DNA from: Acidobacteria bacterium UBA2994 | GTDB lineage: Bacteria; Acidobacteriota; Vicinamibacteria; Vicinamibacterales; UBA8438 | NCBI GenBank assembly: GCA_002346545.1 | Contig: DEAA01000026.1 | Span: 1 to 7,961 of the forward strand | Direction of reading: 5' to 3' | DNA length: 7,961 bases | Notes under the pieces: model-generated | What the model saw: only the letters and a program-made list of their open reading frames with translations | What the model was told of the DNA's origin: nothing | Database searches by the model: none | Translations under genes and position numbers: made by a program | In this document: piece after piece, positions 6,307 to 7,961 of the stretch | How positions within the stretch are numbered: the stretch's first letter is position 1 | Layout: each line of letters opens with the position of its first letter

Positions 6307-6312
6307 TAGGCT
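6307..6312 (+). promoter_or_regulatory. -10 box TAGGCT upstream of ftsE
   Basis: TAGGCT ends nine bases before the ATG at 6322. The bases between (CGTCTCGCC) hold no Shine-Dalgarno sequence, which fits a leaderless or nearly leaderless ftsE transcript. The same hexamer precedes prfB. Confidence 0.5.
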
Positions 6313-6321
6313 CGTCTCGCC

Positions 6322-7002
6322 ATGATCCGGTTCGAGAACGTCACCAAGCGCTATCGCGGCACCAAGAGCCCCGCGCTCGACAACGTCGACTTCGAGGTGC
6401 TCCGCGGCGAGTTCGTCTTCCTCGTCGGCGCGTCGGGATCGGGGAAGTCGTCGTGTCTGCGCCTCATCCTGCGCGAGGAGGTGCCGAGCGACGGTCGCGT
6501 CGTCGTGCTCGGACGTGACCTGCGCACGCTGTCCAGTCGCAAGGTTCCCTACTTCCGCCGTCACGTCGGCGCCGTGTTCCAGGACTTCCGCCTGCTTCCG
6601 GGCAAGACCGTCTTCCAGAACGTCGCCTTCACCCTGCAGGTGATCGGCTCCTCCCGCGCCTTCATCCAGCAGGCGGTGCCGGAGGTGCTCGCCCTGGTGG
6701 GCCTGGCCGGCAAGGAGAAGCGGATGCCGCACGAGCTCTCGGGAGGAGAGCAGCAGCGCGTGCCCATCGCCCGGGCCATCGTCACCAATCCCGAAATCAT
6801 CGTGGCCGACGAGCCGACCGGGGATCTGGACAAACCCTCGGCTGACGCCGTTATGCAGTTGCTGCAACGGCTGAAGGATGAGCTGGGCAAGACCATGATC
6901 ATGGTCACGCACGATCCGGGAACATCACGCTATGCCCAAAAGACATTGCACCTGGATAAGGGACGACTTGTGACGCTGGATGACCAGGAGGCCCCAGCAT
7001 GA
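6322..7002 (+). CDS. ftsE: FtsE-type ATPase N-terminus joined to a MacB/LolD/DevA-type ATPase C-terminus (226 aa)
   Basis: Residues 1 to about 147 are actinobacterial FtsE, the ATPase that with FtsX controls peptidoglycan hydrolases at the division septum. Walker A is GASGSGKS (36-43), the Q-loop Gln87 is in [10 protein letters not shown], and the signature is LSGGEQ (139-144). From about residue 148 the protein stops looking like Fts[13 protein letters not shown], Walker B IIVADE (159-164), the D-loop TGDLD (166-170), MVTHDPG with His197, and LHLDKGRLV (209-217) resemble lipoprotein or macrolide exporter ATPases. An FtsE would continue with something like MATHEAG. All nucleotide-binding motifs are present, so the frame is open and could in principle be functional. 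Base composition drops after the switch. The downstream gene is a MacB-like permease, not ftsX. I regard this as two half-genes joined at a conserved motif. Confidence 0.85.
   Translation: MIRFENVTKRYRGTKSPALDNVDFEVLRGEFVFLVGASGSGKSSCLRLILREEVPSDGRVVVLGRDLRTLSSRKVPYFRRHVGAVFQDFRLLPGKTVFQNVAFTLQVIGSSRAFIQQAVPEVLALVGLAGKEKRMPHELSGGEQQRVPIARAIVTNPEIIVADEPTGDLDKPSADAVMQLLQRLKDELGKTMIMVTHDPGTSRYAQKTLHLDKGRLVTLDDQEAPA
6740..6790. other. Breakpoint between actinobacterial and foreign sequence inside ftsE
   Basis: The change of protein family falls in or just after the segment coding for the LSGGEQQRV signature, which is nearly identical across ABC ATPases and so offers shared bases for recombination or for a false assembly join. 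Before it, 42 of 60 bases at 6421-6480 are G or C. After it, 27 of 60 are at 7201-7260. The exact base cannot be fixed because both parents probably share the motif. Confidence 0.75.
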
Positions 7003-7961
7003 TCACGCCACGATTCGTTCCCTTCGTGTTGAAGCAGGTCATCCGACACCCGTTGCGCACTATCCTGACCGTGGGCGGAGTGGCGACGGCAATGTTCCTG
7101 TTCATTGCCGTACAGGCAATGCAACGAGGCGTGCATGCGGCGACAGTTGAAGAGGCGGAGGACACCACGCTAGTGGTCTATCGTGAAAATCGCTTCTGCC
7201 CTTTCACGAGTCGTTTACCCCAGCATTACATGGATCAGATCGAAAAGATTGATGGCGTACGGACGGTAACGCCCATGAAGGTGGTGGTCAATAATTGCCG
7301 AACCAGCCTGGACGTGGTGACCTTTCGCGGCGTGCATGTCGCATCTTTCATTGAGCAGCATGACTCGCAATTGCGCGTGATCGACGGTTCGACAGCCCAG
7401 TGGGAACACCGCAGCGACGCAGCCCTGCTGGGTGAGACCTTGGCCCGACGCCGCGGACTGAATGTTGGTGACCGCTTCGACACCGCCGGGGTGACCTCCT
7501 ACGTGGCCGGTATCGTGCAATCCACTGAACCTCAAGTCGAGAACGCAGCCTACGTGCACCTGGACTTCCTGCAGCAAGCCACTGACCGCACTCTCGGCAT
7601 CGTGACCCAATTTAACGTCAAGGTGAATGAGCCGTCACAACTTGACGCCGTGGCTGCTGCCATCGACGACTTATTTCACACTGCAGAGGCCCCAACAACA
7701 ACTCGATCAGAAAAGGCCTTCGTGTCCCACGTGGCAACTGACATAATCGAACTAATCGAATCCACACGGTGGCTAGGTTACGGTTGTCTGGCAGCGGTGC
7801 TGGCGCTGGTCGGTAACGCCATCGTGCTCAGTGCTCAAGACCGGATCAAGGAGCACGCGATTCTTCAAACGCTGGGTTATAAGGGTGGACTGATCGGTCG
7901 CCTGATTATCAGTGAGGCAATCGTGGTCACCCTGATGGGTGGCACCGTCGGCAGCACCGTT
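6999..7961 (+). CDS. MacB-like ABC transporter permease, 5' part (321 aa, runs off the window)
   Basis: Membrane subunit of a MacB/LolC/DevC-type ABC exporter. After a short cytoplasmic N-terminus there is a first transmembrane helix (about 21-40), then a large extracytoplasmic MacB-PCD-like domain (about 41-255). A second helix (about 259-279) leads into the FtsX-like permease domain, with the typical coupling-helix region QDRIKEHAILQTLGYKGG (280-297) and SEAIVVTLMGG. Cys67 and Cys100 could form a disulfide. The ATG overlaps the upstream stop as ATGA and has AGGAGG seven bases upstream, so it is co-translated with the ATPase. Codons such as TTA, CTA, ATA and AAT are used freely, unlike the genes before 6,750. 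The large periplasmic domain excludes ordinary actinobacterial FtsX. A planctomycete-like origin is my impression only. Confidence 0.85.
   Translation, partial: MITPRFVPFVLKQVIRHPLRTILTVGGVATAMFLFIAVQAMQRGVHAATVEEAEDTTLVVYRENRFCPFTSRLPQHYMDQIEKIDGVRTVTPMKVVVNNCRTSLDVVTFRGVHVASFIEQHDSQLRVIDGSTAQWEHRSDAALLGETLARRRGLNVGDRFDTAGVTSYVAGIVQSTEPQVENAAYVHLDFLQQATDRTLGIVTQFNVKVNEPSQLDAVAAAIDDLFHTAEAPTTTRSEKAFVSHVATDIIELIESTRWLGYGCLAAVLALVGNAIVLSAQDRIKEHAILQTLGYKGGLIGRLIISEAIVVTLMGGTVGSTV

Noticed and set aside
6322..7002. Reading the hybrid ATPase as a new functional division/export fusion
   Set aside because: Both halves cover complementary parts of one ATPase and the switch lies at a conserved motif; this, with the composition change, points more simply to a chimera. 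No evidence of a new function is visible.

Overview
The window reads as chromosomal DNA of a high-GC actinobacterium, most likely a Microbacteriaceae member close to Microbacterium, from position 1 to about 6,750. The evidence is protein similarity recognised by eye (release factor 2, the N-terminal two thirds of FtsE, the DUF4287 and VOC proteins), roughly 70% GC, and TAGGCT/TAGCCT -10 boxes close to start codons. The last ~1.2 kb has clearly lower GC, different codon use and a different type of ABC transporter. It probably comes from an unrelated bacterium, with planctomycete-like proteins as my best guess.

Layout. (1) 1-1995, + strand: the 3' end of a tad/Flp pilus operon: the end of tadC, a small Flp-like membrane protein, two TadE-like pseudopilins and a TadG-like protein, all overlapping or a few bases apart. 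(2) 2065-2774, - strand: an ArsR-family repressor and a VOC (glyoxalase-fold) protein, one base apart. They are driven by a TTGACA/TATTGT promoter whose spacer is itself an inverted repeat (the probable operator), and the mRNA is probably leaderless. (3) 2781-3013: a non-coding stretch with two perfect, interleaved inverted repeats (12 and 13 bp) that together have H-type pseudoknot topology, then G-rich degenerate repeats. (4) 3014-4650, - strand: an MFS transporter translationally coupled (ATGA) to a small Cys/His-rich protein. (5) 4752-6218, + strand: prfB (release factor 2, no frameshift site) and a DUF4287 protein. (6) 6322-7961, + strand: ftsE, which changes at the ABC signature motif into the C-terminal part of a MacB/LolD/DevA-type ATPase, followed by an ATGA-overlapping MacB-like permease cut by the window end.

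How the genes work together. The pilus genes build and decorate a type IVc pilus. The arsR-VOC pair is a self-regulated unit. prfB followed by ftsE is the conserved actinobacterial prfB-ftsE-ftsX-smpB neighbourhood, but ftsX and smpB are absent because the sequence switches partner inside ftsE.

The two observations most worth following are the interleaved inverted repeats at 2789-2885 (a candidate structured RNA or REP-like element) and the break inside ftsE near 6,740-6,790. I think the break is more likely an assembly chimera than a natural gene fusion. I found no tRNA, rRNA, CRISPR array or transposase gene.
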